DNA of 64,000 nucleotides from an uncultured Clostridium sp. (lineage in GTDB: Bacteria > Bacillota > Clostridia > Lachnospirales > Lachnospiraceae). The stretch lies in the NCBI RefSeq assembly GCF_900547735.1, contig NZ_URHZ01000005.1:1-64000 (forward strand), written 5' to 3'. Both the position numbers and the translations under genes were made by a program. Of the stretch, positions 1 through 7,615 are shown piece after piece (the first letter of the stretch is position 1; each line of letters begins with the position of its first letter). Under the pieces are notes generated by a model. It searched no databases. It was not told the origin of the DNA and saw only the letters and a program-made list of their open reading frames with translations.

Positions 1-167
1 ACCATAACTTCCCGCCGGGACTGAAGACTCATCCATCCAACCCACTCCCCCGTCCGCCGTCTTACAGAGGCGTCCTCGCATCTCAACTAAATCCCCATAT
101 TCACAGGCACTTCAGGTATCCTTCAACGCATCCCCCTGCTAACTGCAGCACCGTTTTTCAAATGAAA

Positions 168-214
168 CAACGAAAAGCACGCTTCGCGAACTTCTCATTG
201 CCACTCAATAAAAC
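168..214. repeat. Family-1 palindromic repeat, copy 1
   Basis: This copy reads CAACGAAAAGCACGCTTCGC, then GAACTTCTCATTG, then CCACTCAATAAAA. The core folds as a hairpin: GAAAAG pairs with a degraded CTTTTC-like arm, and inside it CGC-TTC-GCG pairs. Near-identical copies occur at 8589-8670 (two in tandem) and 33518-33562. It is intergenic and REP-like. Confidence 0.75.
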
Positions 215-218
215 CAAA

Positions 219-280
219 GAGAGTATCCGACTATAACATGAAATCAAAACAGATTCATATCAGGTCCGATACTCTCTTTT
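219..280. terminator. Possible bidirectional terminator hairpin
   Basis: Arms GAGAGTATCCGAC (219-231) and GTCCGATACTCTC (264-276) pair over 13 positions with one mismatch. The loop is unusually long (32 nt) and has its own weak dyad. A T-run follows on the plus strand (277-280), and a T-rich stretch interrupted by GG follows on the minus strand. It could end the TRAP/glpP transcript, but it lies about 200 bases past the last stop codon. Confidence 0.4.
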
Positions 281-472
281 CAAGAAAACGATTAACTGGC
301 AATCATTGACGCCAGACAATTTGTAATAAACTATCCTGAAACACTAACTTTAAAATAACTTTAACCGACACCATTTATATGTTCCGGAACAGACAACCGC
401 TCAGGCGCATTCCAGCCATAGACTCAATCGCGCCAGGCCCCGTCATATCTTCTCAGAACCATACCGGCCGCA

Positions 473-1039
473 TCAAAGCTTCCACAATTCCGTATTCGTC
501 GTAGAGATCGCATCCGCTCCGGCGTCAATCGCCTCTAAAATATCCCCCTTACTTCTCAAAAGGCCGCCCGCAATAATCGGCATATCGGTATAACTGCGTA
601 TTTCCTTCATCACGCGGGGCATAATCCCGGGCATTACTTCCACGAAATCCGGCCGGAATGTTTCCAACTGCTTTTTCATGTTGCTAAGCGCGATGGAATC
701 AATCATAAAAGTCCTGAAAACACCGTAGAGGCCGTTATCCATTGCATGCTTGACCAAGACAGGCCTGGTGCTGATAATTCCATCGGCCTCCGTGTTCTTT
801 TTCACAAAATCCACAGAAACTTCCCTGGAGCTTAAACCCACTACTAAATCGAGATGGACGATGGCCAACTTATTTCTCCGCTTGATCCGTTCTACAATTT
901 TCGCTATATTGCAGACCGTTCCGTACAGGATGAAAATAATCGCGCAATCCGTCTCCAGAGCCTCTTCCAGGGTACCCTCCTCTTTAACAGCCGCTATCAC
1001 AGGAGAGCGTTCCAGTAAATCCCTCGTTTTCATACTCAT
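473..1039 (-). CDS. glpP: GlpP-family glycerol-3-phosphate-responsive antiterminator
   Basis: A 188-residue cytosolic protein matching the GlpP antiterminator family, a TIM-barrel-like fold. In Bacillus, GlpP binds glycerol-3-phosphate and the leader of glp mRNAs to prevent early termination. Family hallmarks here are the N-terminal ERSPVIAAV, an IVHLDLVVGL segment, a DGIISTRP segment and a C-terminal PIIAGGLLRSKGDI followed by GADAISTTN. The ATG at 1039 is chosen because it overlaps the upstream stop as ATGA (1036-1039) and has a GGAG about nine bases upstream. No glycerol genes are adjacent. It is the last gene of the TRAP operon, so it may act on that operon's own structured leader, which is inference. 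The family call is firm; the ligand is not established. Confidence 0.85.
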   Translation of the reverse strand: MSMKTRDLLERSPVIAAVKEEGTLEEALETDCAIIFILYGTVCNIAKIVERIKRRNKLAIVHLDLVVGLSSREVSVDFVKKNTEADGIISTRPVLVKHAMDNGLYGVFRTFMIDSIALSNMKKQLETFRPDFVEVMPGIMPRVMKEIRSYTDMPIIAGGLLRSKGDILEAIDAGADAISTTNTELWKL

Positions 1040-1599
1040 TTTTTTCTTCTCCAAAGCCAGTTGATAAAACGCACAATAGGAATGCTGCTTCGTCGGATTG
1101 TCTGTCGGGTCCTTTCTTCCAGAAAATCTCGAAAGGCATCCGTACTATCGCCTAAAGCTGCCTTGGGTATCATATATCCACCATATTCATCGCGAAAAAT
1201 ATAGAAATAGCTTCCGTCCTCCGCTATCCCGCGCACCTCGGAGTATAACTCAGAACCGTCTCTGTTACCCTCCGGCAGGCAGTAAATATCCATTTCCTTT
1301 TCACCGAAAACATAGCGTGATGAAGGGAAAGGCCTGCCCGCTTTCCTAAGCTGTTCCGACAGTTTATGCGCGGTCCGGTTGCTGGAGACATAGGTGCTGG
1401 TGGCCAGATAACCGCCATATGCCACCAGCAGGATCCCCCACCATTCAGAGAAGCAGACCACGCCGGTCATCATCAGCATCAGACTGAAAGCGGTCCGCCA
1501 CATGCGGTTGCTTTTGCAGAACATATCATACTGCATATGGGCGAGAGCCTTGAAGCTCTCCTCCGAATGCTGCATTTCAATCTCGTAAAAAGAAGCCAT
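1036..1599 (-). CDS. YcxB-like membrane protein
   Basis: A 187-residue protein with two adjacent hydrophobic segments at about residues 35-70, then a soluble part. The segment around EVRGIAEDGSYFYIFRDEYGGYMIPKAAL (residues about 122-150, quoted in parts: EVRGIAED, YFYIF, YMIPKAAL) is typical of the C-terminal domain of YcxB-like proteins, whose function is unknown. An ATG at 1599 follows GGAGAAATTT. It sits 52 bases after dctM and overlaps the GlpP-like gene by four bases, so it is probably the fourth gene of the TRAP operon. A role in transport is not shown. Confidence 0.65.
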   Translation of the reverse strand: MASFYEIEMQHSEESFKALAHMQYDMFCKSNRMWRTAFSLMLMMTGVVCFSEWWGILLVAYGGYLATSTYVSSNRTAHKLSEQLRKAGRPFPSSRYVFGEKEMDIYCLPEGNRDGSELYSEVRGIAEDGSYFYIFRDEYGGYMIPKAALGDSTDAFRDFLEERTRQTIRRSSIPIVRFINWLWRRKK

Positions 1600-1651
1600 A
1601 AATTTCTCCGTTTCAAACTGGAATCAGCCGCCACTCCTCCCCAGAGCCATA

Positions 1652-2965
1652 TCAGCCCGGCGCCGTGCCGTAAAGCAGATCCGGTACACAGGTGATAAGG
1701 AACGGACAAAAGGTAAGCAGCAGTAAAACAATGAAGAGGCATAGGATAAACGGCCATACCTCCTTTAGGAAATCTCCGATTGGACACTTCGTAATACCGC
1801 AGGTGGTGAACATCATGGAACCAAACGGAGGCGTAATTCCGCCAATCATGATATTTACAATTGCAACCAGTCCGAAATGGTAATCATTGATTCCAAGCTG
1901 TCTTGATACGGGCAGCAGTAACGGAGTGATAATCATCAGCGCCGCTCCGCCTTCCAGGAACATACCCATAACCAGAAGAATCAGGTTACAGAGCAGAAGG
2001 AAAATATATTTATTGTCGGTCAGTCCCAGCATTCCTCCTGCCACAATTTTCGGCAGATTGATCCATGTCATATAGTAACCGAATACCTTAGCCGCCACCA
2101 TGATCAGGACAACGCTGGAGGTACCCGCAATCGTATCAAGCACAATAGGAATCAGATGCTTTCTCAGGGAGAGCCGTTTGTATACCAGCCCGCCGATAAT
2201 AAAGCAGTAAAGCACGGCAACGGCGCCGCCCTCGGATGGAGTAAACATACCAAGACGCATACCGATGATGATTCCGAATGGGAAGAAAAGTCCCCAGAAG
2301 GAAATGAACGCCTGCTTCAGGATCTCTTTTGCAGCCGGACGTCTGTCACGGGTTTTCGGGTAATTTCTCTTTTTTGCAATAATAGCCACGGTAATCATCA
2401 TGGAAACCGCCATGAGAATACCGGGAACATATCCGGCCGCAAAGGTCCGCCCCAGTGAAATCTGGGCAATCAACGTAAATACAATCAGATTGACTCCCGG
2501 AGGAATAACAGGGGTGGCAGCCGAAGAGGCAGCCGTGATAGCCGCCGAAAAGGCTTTGGAATAGCCGCGCCGTTCCATCTCGGGAACCAGCATCTTACTC
2601 TGCATCGCGCAGTCCGCATTGGCTGAACCGGAGCAGCCGCCCATCAGCATACTGAGCAGTACGTTAACCTGGGCAAGCCCGCCTTTCATATGGCCGGTCA
2701 CCATCTCGGCAAAGTCCATCATCTTCTCACTGATTCCACCGTAGTTCATGACGGAACCCGACATGATAAAGAATGGGATAGCCAGCATGGAGAATGACTG
2801 CGTAGACTTCATTACCGTCTGCAGAATCAGCCAGCTCTGTGAGGTTGTATCAATAAATGTAAAGTAGAAAAATGTGGCGCCGAATAGAGCGTAAACAATG
2901 GGCATACCTAAAAAGTAGAAAATAAACACAAGGAAAACAGGGATCAATTGAACTATGCTAATCAT
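1652..2965 (-). CDS. dctM: TRAP transporter large permease (DctM)
   Basis: A 437-residue polytopic membrane protein of the DctM family, the ion-coupled channel subunit of tripartite ATP-independent periplasmic transporters. About 12 hydrophobic segments are visible. Family segments include the early GMPIVYALFGATFF, MSGSVMNYGGISEKMM and LLSMLMGGCSGSANADCAMQ, then SAATPVIPPGVNLI and the C-terminal IGGITPPFGSMMFT. The ATG at 2965 follows AGGAGG and overlaps the dctQ stop as ATGA (2962-2965). The substrate cannot be read from sequence; members carry C4-dicarboxylates, sialic acid, keto acids or sugar acids. Length is normal for the family. Confidence 0.95.
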   Translation of the reverse strand: MISIVQLIPVFLVFIFYFLGMPIVYALFGATFFYFTFIDTTSQSWLILQTVMKSTQSFSMLAIPFFIMSGSVMNYGGISEKMMDFAEMVTGHMKGGLAQVNVLLSMLMGGCSGSANADCAMQSKMLVPEMERRGYSKAFSAAITAASSAATPVIPPGVNLIVFTLIAQISLGRTFAAGYVPGILMAVSMMITVAIIAKKRNYPKTRDRRPAAKEILKQAFISFWGLFFPFGIIIGMRLGMFTPSEGGAVAVLYCFIIGGLVYKRLSLRKHLIPIVLDTIAGTSSVVLIMVAAKVFGYYMTWINLPKIVAGGMLGLTDNKYIFLLLCNLILLVMGMFLEGGAALMIITPLLLPVSRQLGINDYHFGLVAIVNIMIGGITPPFGSMMFTTCGITKCPIGDFLKEVWPFILCLFIVLLLLTFCPFLITCVPDLLYGTAPG

Positions 2966-3474
2966 GCAGTTTTTCCTCCTTTCCCTGCCATTGCAAATTT
3001 CATTAAATCTTTAACTATAAAGTAAATACAGTAAATCAGAGATAATCCAAAACCAATGGGTACGGCGATTGAAATGTACCAGCTCGGCACACGAAGTGTG
3101 TTGGTCAGTTTGCCCCATGTATTGACAACGTACTGCACGCTGATATTGGTCAGCATAATCAGAACGCCCAGCTCCAGAATCTGAACAATTACGGTTACAA
3201 CTTTTTTCATTTTTGCCGGCATCATATTGACTAAAATATCTACGCCCAAATGAGCGTGCGTACGGTAAGCATACGCACTACCGATAAAAACAGTCCAGAC
3301 AAAAAGCCCCGTCACGACCTCCTCACACCAAAACAGCGGACTTCTCATGATATAACGCATAAGAACATTGATGTTAACCAATAGAGTACACATAACCAGG
3401 CTCGTGCCGGTAACAATCGCATCAAGATTCTTCAATATTGATTTAAAAGAATACTTTTTCGATTTTTCTTCCAT
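2962..3474 (-). CDS. dctQ: TRAP transporter small permease (DctQ)
   Basis: A 170-residue membrane protein with four hydrophobic helices, as expected for the DctQ subunit that pairs with DctM. The segment VNVLMRYIMRSPLFWCEEVVTG and the following VWTVFIGSAYAYR (quoted in parts; residues about 35-75) are typical of the family. An ATG at 3474 with GGAGGT just upstream is preferred to a GTG at 3486 that has no ribosome site. It is translationally coupled to dctM. The 141-base gap to dctP contains a strong hairpin that may lower permease expression relative to the binding protein. Confidence 0.93.
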   Translation of the reverse strand: MEEKSKKYSFKSILKNLDAIVTGTSLVMCTLLVNINVLMRYIMRSPLFWCEEVVTGLFVWTVFIGSAYAYRTHAHLGVDILVNMMPAKMKKVVTVIVQILELGVLIMLTNISVQYVVNTWGKLTNTLRVPSWYISIAVPIGFGLSLIYCIYFIVKDLMKFAMAGKGGKTA

Positions 3475-3546
3475 ACCTACCTCCACTTTATTCTGTATCA
3501 GGGAAGCAAAATGTTCCCTGTGTATTCCGGCCCTGCCGTTTAACAG

Positions 3547-3572
3547 AGACTGCCCGAGGAATCGGGCAGTCT
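3547..3572 (-). promoter_or_regulatory. Intercistronic hairpin between dctP and dctQ
   Basis: Perfect 11-bp arms AGACTGCCCGA (3547-3557) and TCGGGCAGTCT (3562-3572) enclose a four-base loop. No T-tract follows on the minus strand, so it is more likely an mRNA-stabilising or partial-termination element that sets the ratio of binding protein to permease than a full terminator. Confidence 0.65.
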
Positions 3573-3615
3573 GCTTGAGCGGTAATTATACCATTTCGTA
3601 CAATCACCGGTACAC

Positions 3616-4710
3616 TTACTTATTCTTTGAACGATAGTCGGTAAGGAACTCAACAAGCTTTCCGTGCAGTTCCGGATCTGCCTTATACTCCTCTACGATC
3701 CAGTCGTAAACAGGTGTACATGCTTCTGTAAAAGCGTCGATGTCAACATCGTTCCACTTAACGCCCTGCTGCTCCAGGAATGTAATCATATCGGCTTCAT
3801 CTTCCTCTGCATGCTCCTGCTCCCAGATACCGGCCTCTACACAGCACTCATCCAGAATGTCTCTCCATTTTTTAGGAATTGACTGATAAACATCCTCTGC
3901 CATAAACAGCCAGCGTGTAGCGATAAAGTGGTTGGTATTGGCTACATTCTTTGTGTACTCATATGCGCCCGTATCTTTCAGAGTTGAAATGGAGCCCTCA
4001 AAACCGTTAACAACGCCGCTGGACATCGCGGAGATACACTCGGTAAAGCTCATTGGAGAAGGTGTTGCTCCCAGGGCGGTAATCGTCTGGATAAACAACG
4101 GAGACTCGGTGGAACGAAGGATCAGACCACTTAAATCTGCCGGTTTTTCAACAACCTTGTTCGTACAAACGCTTCTGAAACCAAAGGAGTAATGGGTATC
4201 CAGCACGTGGATGTTGAACTCTTTGGCAAGACGGTCATTTAAAGCTTTTACAATATCGGTTTCCATAACAGCATTGTACTCTTTGTTGGATGTGTAAAGC
4301 ATCGGTCCTACCAGTACATTAAAGTCACCTATGTAATCGGCGAAGTATGACGGCTCCTCAAGACCCATCCAGATAGCGCCGTTATGCGCCTGCTCTACGG
4401 ATTCTCCGTAACAGTCGAGCTGGTTCTGTCCGTAATATTCAAGGACAATGTGGCCTTCCGTCCGCTCCTTTACTATCTCGGCGAGGTACTCGCTGGCCTT
4501 GTAGTTCCACTCTGCCGGCTGGAACACGTTTGAAAACTTAATTGTAATCTGATAGTCATCGGCTTCTTCATCCGAAACTTCCGCTTTTGGGGCCTCAGCC
4601 TCAGCTCCTCCTGTAGTTGGTGTACTGGCCGCCTGTTTTCCACTGCCGCCGCATGCGCTCAGCGAAAGCGCCATTGTAGATGCGAGAAGTATCGCAATTG
4701 CTTTTTTCAT
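3616..4710 (-). CDS. dctP: TRAP transporter substrate-binding lipoprotein (DctP)
   Basis: A 364-residue extracellular solute-binding protein of the DctP family. The start MKKAIAILLASTMALSLSAC is a lipoprotein signal with LSAC as lipobox, followed by a Gly/Ser/Thr/Ala-rich linker and a DctP fold. Recognisable parts are ITIKFSNVFQPAEWNY, FGFRSVCTNKVVEKPADLSG and LRSTESPLFIQTITALGATPSP, the last including the usual substrate-carboxylate-binding region. ATG at 4710 follows AAGGAGGTTGTT. An in-frame ATG at 4887 exists, but its extra 59 residues are structured leader RNA, not signal peptide. It is the first gene of the operon; substrate unknown. Confidence 0.93.
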   Translation of the reverse strand: MKKAIAILLASTMALSLSACGGSGKQAASTPTTGGAEAEAPKAEVSDEEADDYQITIKFSNVFQPAEWNYKASEYLAEIVKERTEGHIVLEYYGQNQLDCYGESVEQAHNGAIWMGLEEPSYFADYIGDFNVLVGPMLYTSNKEYNAVMETDIVKALNDRLAKEFNIHVLDTHYSFGFRSVCTNKVVEKPADLSGLILRSTESPLFIQTITALGATPSPMSFTECISAMSSGVVNGFEGSISTLKDTGAYEYTKNVANTNHFIATRWLFMAEDVYQSIPKKWRDILDECCVEAGIWEQEHAEEDEADMITFLEQQGVKWNDVDIDAFTEACTPVYDWIVEEYKADPELHGKLVEFLTDYRSKNK

Positions 4711-4738
4711 AACAACCTCCTTGAGATATTTGATTAAA

Positions 4739-4753
4739 TTCAGGAACCCTGAA
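4739..4753 (-). promoter_or_regulatory. Leader hairpin just upstream of dctP ribosome site
   Basis: TTCAGG (4739-4744) and CCTGAA (4748-4753) form a small perfect hairpin some 20 bases before the dctP Shine-Dalgarno. It is part of a long leader that also holds a two-codon frame (ATG GCT TAA near 4780-4790 on the minus strand) with its own AAGGAGG. It could modulate initiation; evidence is structural only. Confidence 0.35.
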
Positions 4754-4817
4754 CCTCCGTTTTTCAAAGACAGGGGCACTTTAAGCCATTGGTTTCGCCT
4801 CCTTTTTTGCATAATAA

Positions 4818-4874
4818 AATGCAGCTCCTTCATAACAGTCTCTACCTCTGTGTAGACTGTCCCGAAGCTGCATT
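4818..4874 (-). promoter_or_regulatory. Nested stem-loop in dctP leader RNA
   Basis: Outer arms AATGCAGCT (4818-4826) and AGCTGCATT (4866-4874) are perfectly complementary. Inner arms ACAGTC..TAC (4835-4845, with a two-base bulge) and GTAGACTGT (4852-4860) pair inside. On the minus strand the outer stem is followed by TTTTATTATG. It resembles a weak terminator or protein-binding leader. A GlpP-type antiterminator is encoded at the end of the same operon, which suggests a possible partner. Confidence 0.5.
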
Positions 4875-4924
4875 GCTCATCTCTCATTTGCAGAATATTT
4901 AGTTGCCTGTCTTCTAATAAATTA

Positions 4925-4953
4925 ATTCTATCACTTTTTTAACTCGCAATCAA
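4925..4953 (-). promoter_or_regulatory. Promoter of the TRAP operon
   Basis: On the minus strand a -35 TTGATT (4948-4953) and a -10 TAGAAT (4925-4930) are separated by 17 bases. This gives a leader of about 205 nt before dctP. An upstream alternative -10 (TATAAA, 5011-5016) has a poorer -35. Confidence 0.6.
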
Positions 4954-5006
4954 GTGTTTTTTATCTATTTTCCACATTTTTTTCGAGTTTCCATCGCATG
5001 TTATGT

Positions 5007-5048
5007 GTATTTTATACAAATTGTGTGGAAATTTATGTCAGATGACAT
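5007..5048. promoter_or_regulatory. Two palindromes upstream of TRAP promoter
   Basis: ATGTCAGATGACAT (5035-5048) is a perfect 14-bp palindrome of the kind bound by GntR/FadR-type dimers. TGTATTTTATACA (5007-5019) is a second perfect dyad nearby. Both lie upstream of dctP in the 317-bp gap to the diguanylate cyclase. No regulator gene for TRAP is adjacent. Confidence 0.45.
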
Positions 5049-5137
5049 CACAGCTTGTCTCTAACTTCTTCACGTAACATGGAAAGCCCGTCCACATCGT
5101 GCCTATCAGAAAAAGAACATATCCTTTCCCATAAAGA

Positions 5138-5174
5138 AGCGTGCAGGCCAAGTCATATTAACTGCCTGCACGCT
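5138..5174 (-). terminator. Terminator-like hairpin after diguanylate cyclase
   Basis: Perfect 11-bp arms AGCGTGCAGGC (5138-5148) and GCCTGCACGCT (5164-5174) lie 31 bases past the stop codon. On the minus strand the stem is followed by TTCTTTAT, a weak T-tract. Confidence 0.55.
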
Positions 5175-5204
5175 CCGGATAAATAGCCGCGGATAAAACT
5201 GACA

Positions 5205-7106
5205 TTACTTATCCGGGCTGTATATTGTAAAACCATTTTTTCCTTTCTTCTTTGTCTGATAAAGTGCGGTATCCGCGCTTTGATAGAGCAAATCAAACCG
5301 GCTCCCTTCCCTCGGAAATATGGAAATCCCAATGCTGGCTGATATATGGCAGCTCGCTTGCTGCCTGATACAAACCATATCCAACGCTTTCGTTAGTTCT
5401 GCCGCTTTTTCCTCAAGCCAGGTTTCGTCAGGAAACGGAATAAAAGCAACAAATTCATCACCGCCGATTCTTCCCAGAATATCCCCGCTGCGGAAGTGTT
5501 CCCGTATGATCGCTGTAAAACTGTGAATGCAATAATCACCAAACAAATGACCAAAGCGGTCGTTCACCTGTTTAAAATTATCAATATCAAAAATAAAAAA
5601 TGCGTGCAGAACCTCCGGCTTTTCTATCAAGAGATTTTCTATCGTCCGTTCTGTAGCGGCTTTTGTAAGGAACCCCGTCATTTCATCTGTCTGCGCCTGC
5701 AATTCTTTTTTCTTTTCCATGTCGATATTTTTTCGATAGGAAAACATATGTATACAACGGTCTTCCTCAGAATAAAACAGATAGGTTTCAACTCTCATCC
5801 AATAATAATCCGTCCCGTTCTGCGTAATCATAAAATCGTATCTTAAATGATTATTTCCCGATTCATATTCCCGAATTGCGTTTTCAGGAGTAAACATCGT
5901 TATATAACCTTCCCGGTACTCCGCCTTGATTTGCTTTTCTGCAATAATTCTCAGTCCCTGGTCAAAGGGAACCCCGCCTGCGCCAAGGCTTGTAAAATAC
6001 TCCTCCGTCGTTTTTCCAACATAACAGTTTTTTGTAAGATTCAATTCATAGATACCCTCATAAAGCTCTTCTGTTGCTACTTTGAAAACTGCCTGCCGTT
6101 CTTCCATCAGGTCTGTGATTTGCCGGTTGAATTTCCGGATTACCGAAGTGACGATAATTAAAATTGTAATGACAACAAGCGCAAGAACGAAACAGGTCCT
6201 GTATAACTGTATATACATCTCATGAACAATCTTTCCTGTGTCCTGCTCCACGATCAGATTCCATGATAATTCCGGTATGTAACGGCTTACTACAAACCGC
6301 TTTTCCTGATCATTTAAACCGTTATCGGTCCAAATCTCCAGGTTCTTTATTGGCTCCTTCCAGTTTAATACCTGTTTGCGAATACTATCCTGATTATAAA
6401 CCTCAAACCAGTCGGCTGCCTCGTATCCTGTATACGTTGTAGAGATTTCAATTTCTCCATTTTCATTGATTAGACTGGCTTTTACGTTATAAGTATCTTC
6501 ATACTCCTGAAGCAGCTCCTTTATATAATCCATCCTGATTCCGACACCCACTATCCCAATTACGCCGCCGTCTGATCCCTGTACCTTACAGTTGACAAAT
6601 GTCGTAATTTTATTGTCGGCGCCGTTCACTTCGTCATTGTCTACGTTTAAAGAATACTCTGTATTATTGTCAAGCATATCAAAGTACCATGTATTTTCCG
6701 GATTGTCTCTTTCCATTACGCGGTCAAACCCATTAAAGTTGTAATATCTGCCTGAAACAGTTGAAACCAGAAAAACGGAGTCAAATCCGTATTTTTCCTG
6801 GTAGGCTTTTAAATATTCTTTGGTTGTCTCAACATATGCTTCGTCATTCATTGATTTTGATTCTTTTTCCAAGTGCTCCACCAACAGGCTGTCGTGGGAC
6901 ATTGTCAATGAAATGTTGACAGGTTTGGAAAACAGCGACGACAATTGATAGTAAATTCCCCCGGCAGATAATGAAGATACCTGCTCTATGTTATTTAGGG
7001 ATACCTGATAATTTGCCCGATAGCTGAATACAGCCGTGGCAACGAACCCTGCAATTAGAATAATGCTAATGATCAGGTTTGTTTTTAAAAGTTTATTGTT
7101 CTTCAC
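5205..7106 (-). CDS. Membrane diguanylate cyclase with extracellular sensor (GGDEF)
   Basis: A 633-residue protein that should make cyclic di-GMP from two GTP at the membrane. Helix one is at about residues 9-29. A large extracellular dCache-like sensor follows (about 30-295) with segments such as WYFDML and VGIVGVGIRMDYIKELL. A second helix is at about 302-323. A PAS-like region (about 340-470) precedes the GGDEF domain. The catalytic motif is intact (RIGGDEFVAF, GGDEF near residue 550), and RSGD five residues before it is a product-inhibition I-site. The GTG start at 7106 has GGAGGG upstream. The gene lies next to a segment that looks invertible, with a tyrosine recombinase beyond; this suggests phase-variable expression. 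A weak own promoter (-10 TATAAT at 7208-7213, no good -35) is also visible. Confidence 0.93.
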   Translation of the reverse strand: MKNNKLLKTNLIISIILIAGFVATAVFSYRANYQVSLNNIEQVSSLSAGGIYYQLSSLFSKPVNISLTMSHDSLLVEHLEKESKSMNDEAYVETTKEYLKAYQEKYGFDSVFLVSTVSGRYYNFNGFDRVMERDNPENTWYFDMLDNNTEYSLNVDNDEVNGADNKITTFVNCKVQGSDGGVIGIVGVGIRMDYIKELLQEYEDTYNVKASLINENGEIEISTTYTGYEAADWFEVYNQDSIRKQVLNWKEPIKNLEIWTDNGLNDQEKRFVVSRYIPELSWNLIVEQDTGKIVHEMYIQLYRTCFVLALVVITILIIVTSVIRKFNRQITDLMEERQAVFKVATEELYEGIYELNLTKNCYVGKTTEEYFTSLGAGGVPFDQGLRIIAEKQIKAEYREGYITMFTPENAIREYESGNNHLRYDFMITQNGTDYYWMRVETYLFYSEEDRCIHMFSYRKNIDMEKKKELQAQTDEMTGFLTKAATERTIENLLIEKPEVLHAFFIFDIDNFKQVNDRFGHLFGDYCIHSFTAIIREHFRSGDILGRIGGDEFVAFIPFPDETWLEEKAAELTKALDMVCIRQQASCHISASIGISIFPREGSRFDLLYQSADTALYQTKKKGKNGFTIYSPDK

Positions 7107-7344
7107 ATTTTCCCTCCAATCCTGAGTAAGGCGTATCGATAAGCAGCCCTGTCCCGTCCGTGGTTTCCCTACTGCGTTATCAGATGAAATATGCTGTCTC
7201 TTTCACCATTATACAACCCCATCCTGACAGCCCGCTGACAAATCTGTTGTTTTTTCGCCCTATTAAAACTTTTCTCCAGGTCTTCCGCTGTCTTTCACCA
7301 TGTCTGCATGGAGTTTCCCGAGCAGCCGGGTGGTTGTCCGTAAT

Positions 7345-7362
7345 CACATAACAACGGTTATG
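7345..7362. repeat. Left inverted repeat of putative invertible segment
   Basis: CACATAACAACGGTTATG is the exact reverse complement of the sequence at 7598-7615. The repeat also contains its own dyad, CATAAC-AACG-GTTATG, as expected of a tyrosine-recombinase core site that binds two protomers. It lies 239 bases upstream of the diguanylate cyclase start. Confidence 0.75.
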
Positions 7363-7432
7363 TTATCAGTCACATGCAAAATGGTAAATGGTAATGGCCG
7401 ACATTTTGTAATTCCCGAAAACAGGTATGAGA

Positions 7433-7472
7433 AACAGACCGGGCTGCAGCAAAATTTTTGCTCCGGTCTGTT
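7433..7472. terminator. Bidirectional terminator inside the invertible segment
   Basis: AACAGACCGG (7433-7442) pairs perfectly with CCGGTCTGTT (7463-7472). An inner dyad AGCAAAA/TTTTGCT extends the fold. In the present orientation it would stop recombinase transcripts before they reach the cyclase. Confidence 0.65.
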
Positions 7473-7528
7473 TGCCGCGCACATATGTAAAAAGGAAGTC
7501 CTCCCGGCTTCAGTTTGAGCGCGGAATA

Positions 7529-7557
7529 TTGTATTTTACCTATCCCTGTGCTATACT
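7529..7557 (+). promoter_or_regulatory. Promoter inside the invertible segment
   Basis: A -35 TTGTAT (7529-7534) and a -10 TATACT (7552-7557) lie 17 bases apart on the plus strand. In this orientation it fires into the recombinase 3' end, antisense. After inversion it would read into the diguanylate cyclase. Confidence 0.6.
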
Positions 7558-7597
7558 TTTTATGTATTAATCCGCCCCGTGTCCATTCTTTTGACTG

Positions 7598-7615
7598 CAT
7601 AACCGTTGTTATGTG
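7598..7615. repeat. Right inverted repeat of putative invertible segment
   Basis: CATAACCGTTGTTATGTG is the reverse complement of 7345-7362. The recombinase stop codon (7609-7611) lies inside the repeat, so inversion would leave the recombinase protein unchanged. That is a neat arrangement for a self-contained switch. Confidence 0.75.

Larger units (their letters stand above)
1..472. other. Intergenic region at left edge, no gene seen
   Basis: I see no convincing coding frame in these bases. They hold one copy of a short palindromic repeat (about 168-214), then a hairpin with arms at 219-231 and 264-276, both listed separately. The region lies downstream of the GlpP-like gene on the minus strand. 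The first 160 bases carry no recognisable signal. Confidence 0.6.
7363..7597. other. Putative invertible promoter segment (235 bp)
   Basis: This non-coding segment lies between two perfect 18-bp inverted repeats. It holds a bidirectional terminator hairpin (7433-7472) and a promoter pointing right (7529-7557). As drawn, the promoter faces the 3' end of the recombinase and not the cyclase. Inversion would point it left at the cyclase and place the terminator behind it. The layout matches known recombinase-driven switches, such as those moved by RecV in Clostridioides difficile, but no inversion is shown by one sequence. Confidence 0.65.

Noticed and set aside
4711..4887. N-terminal extension of DctP from an ATG at 4887
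   Set aside because: The extra 59 residues precede a perfect lipoprotein signal and coincide with leader stem-loops; the ATG at 4710 has AAGGAGG.
7345..7615. Inverted repeats as ends of an insertion sequence
   Set aside because: The 235-bp interior has no transposase and no target duplication was found; the promoter and terminator inside and the adjacent recombinase fit a switch better.
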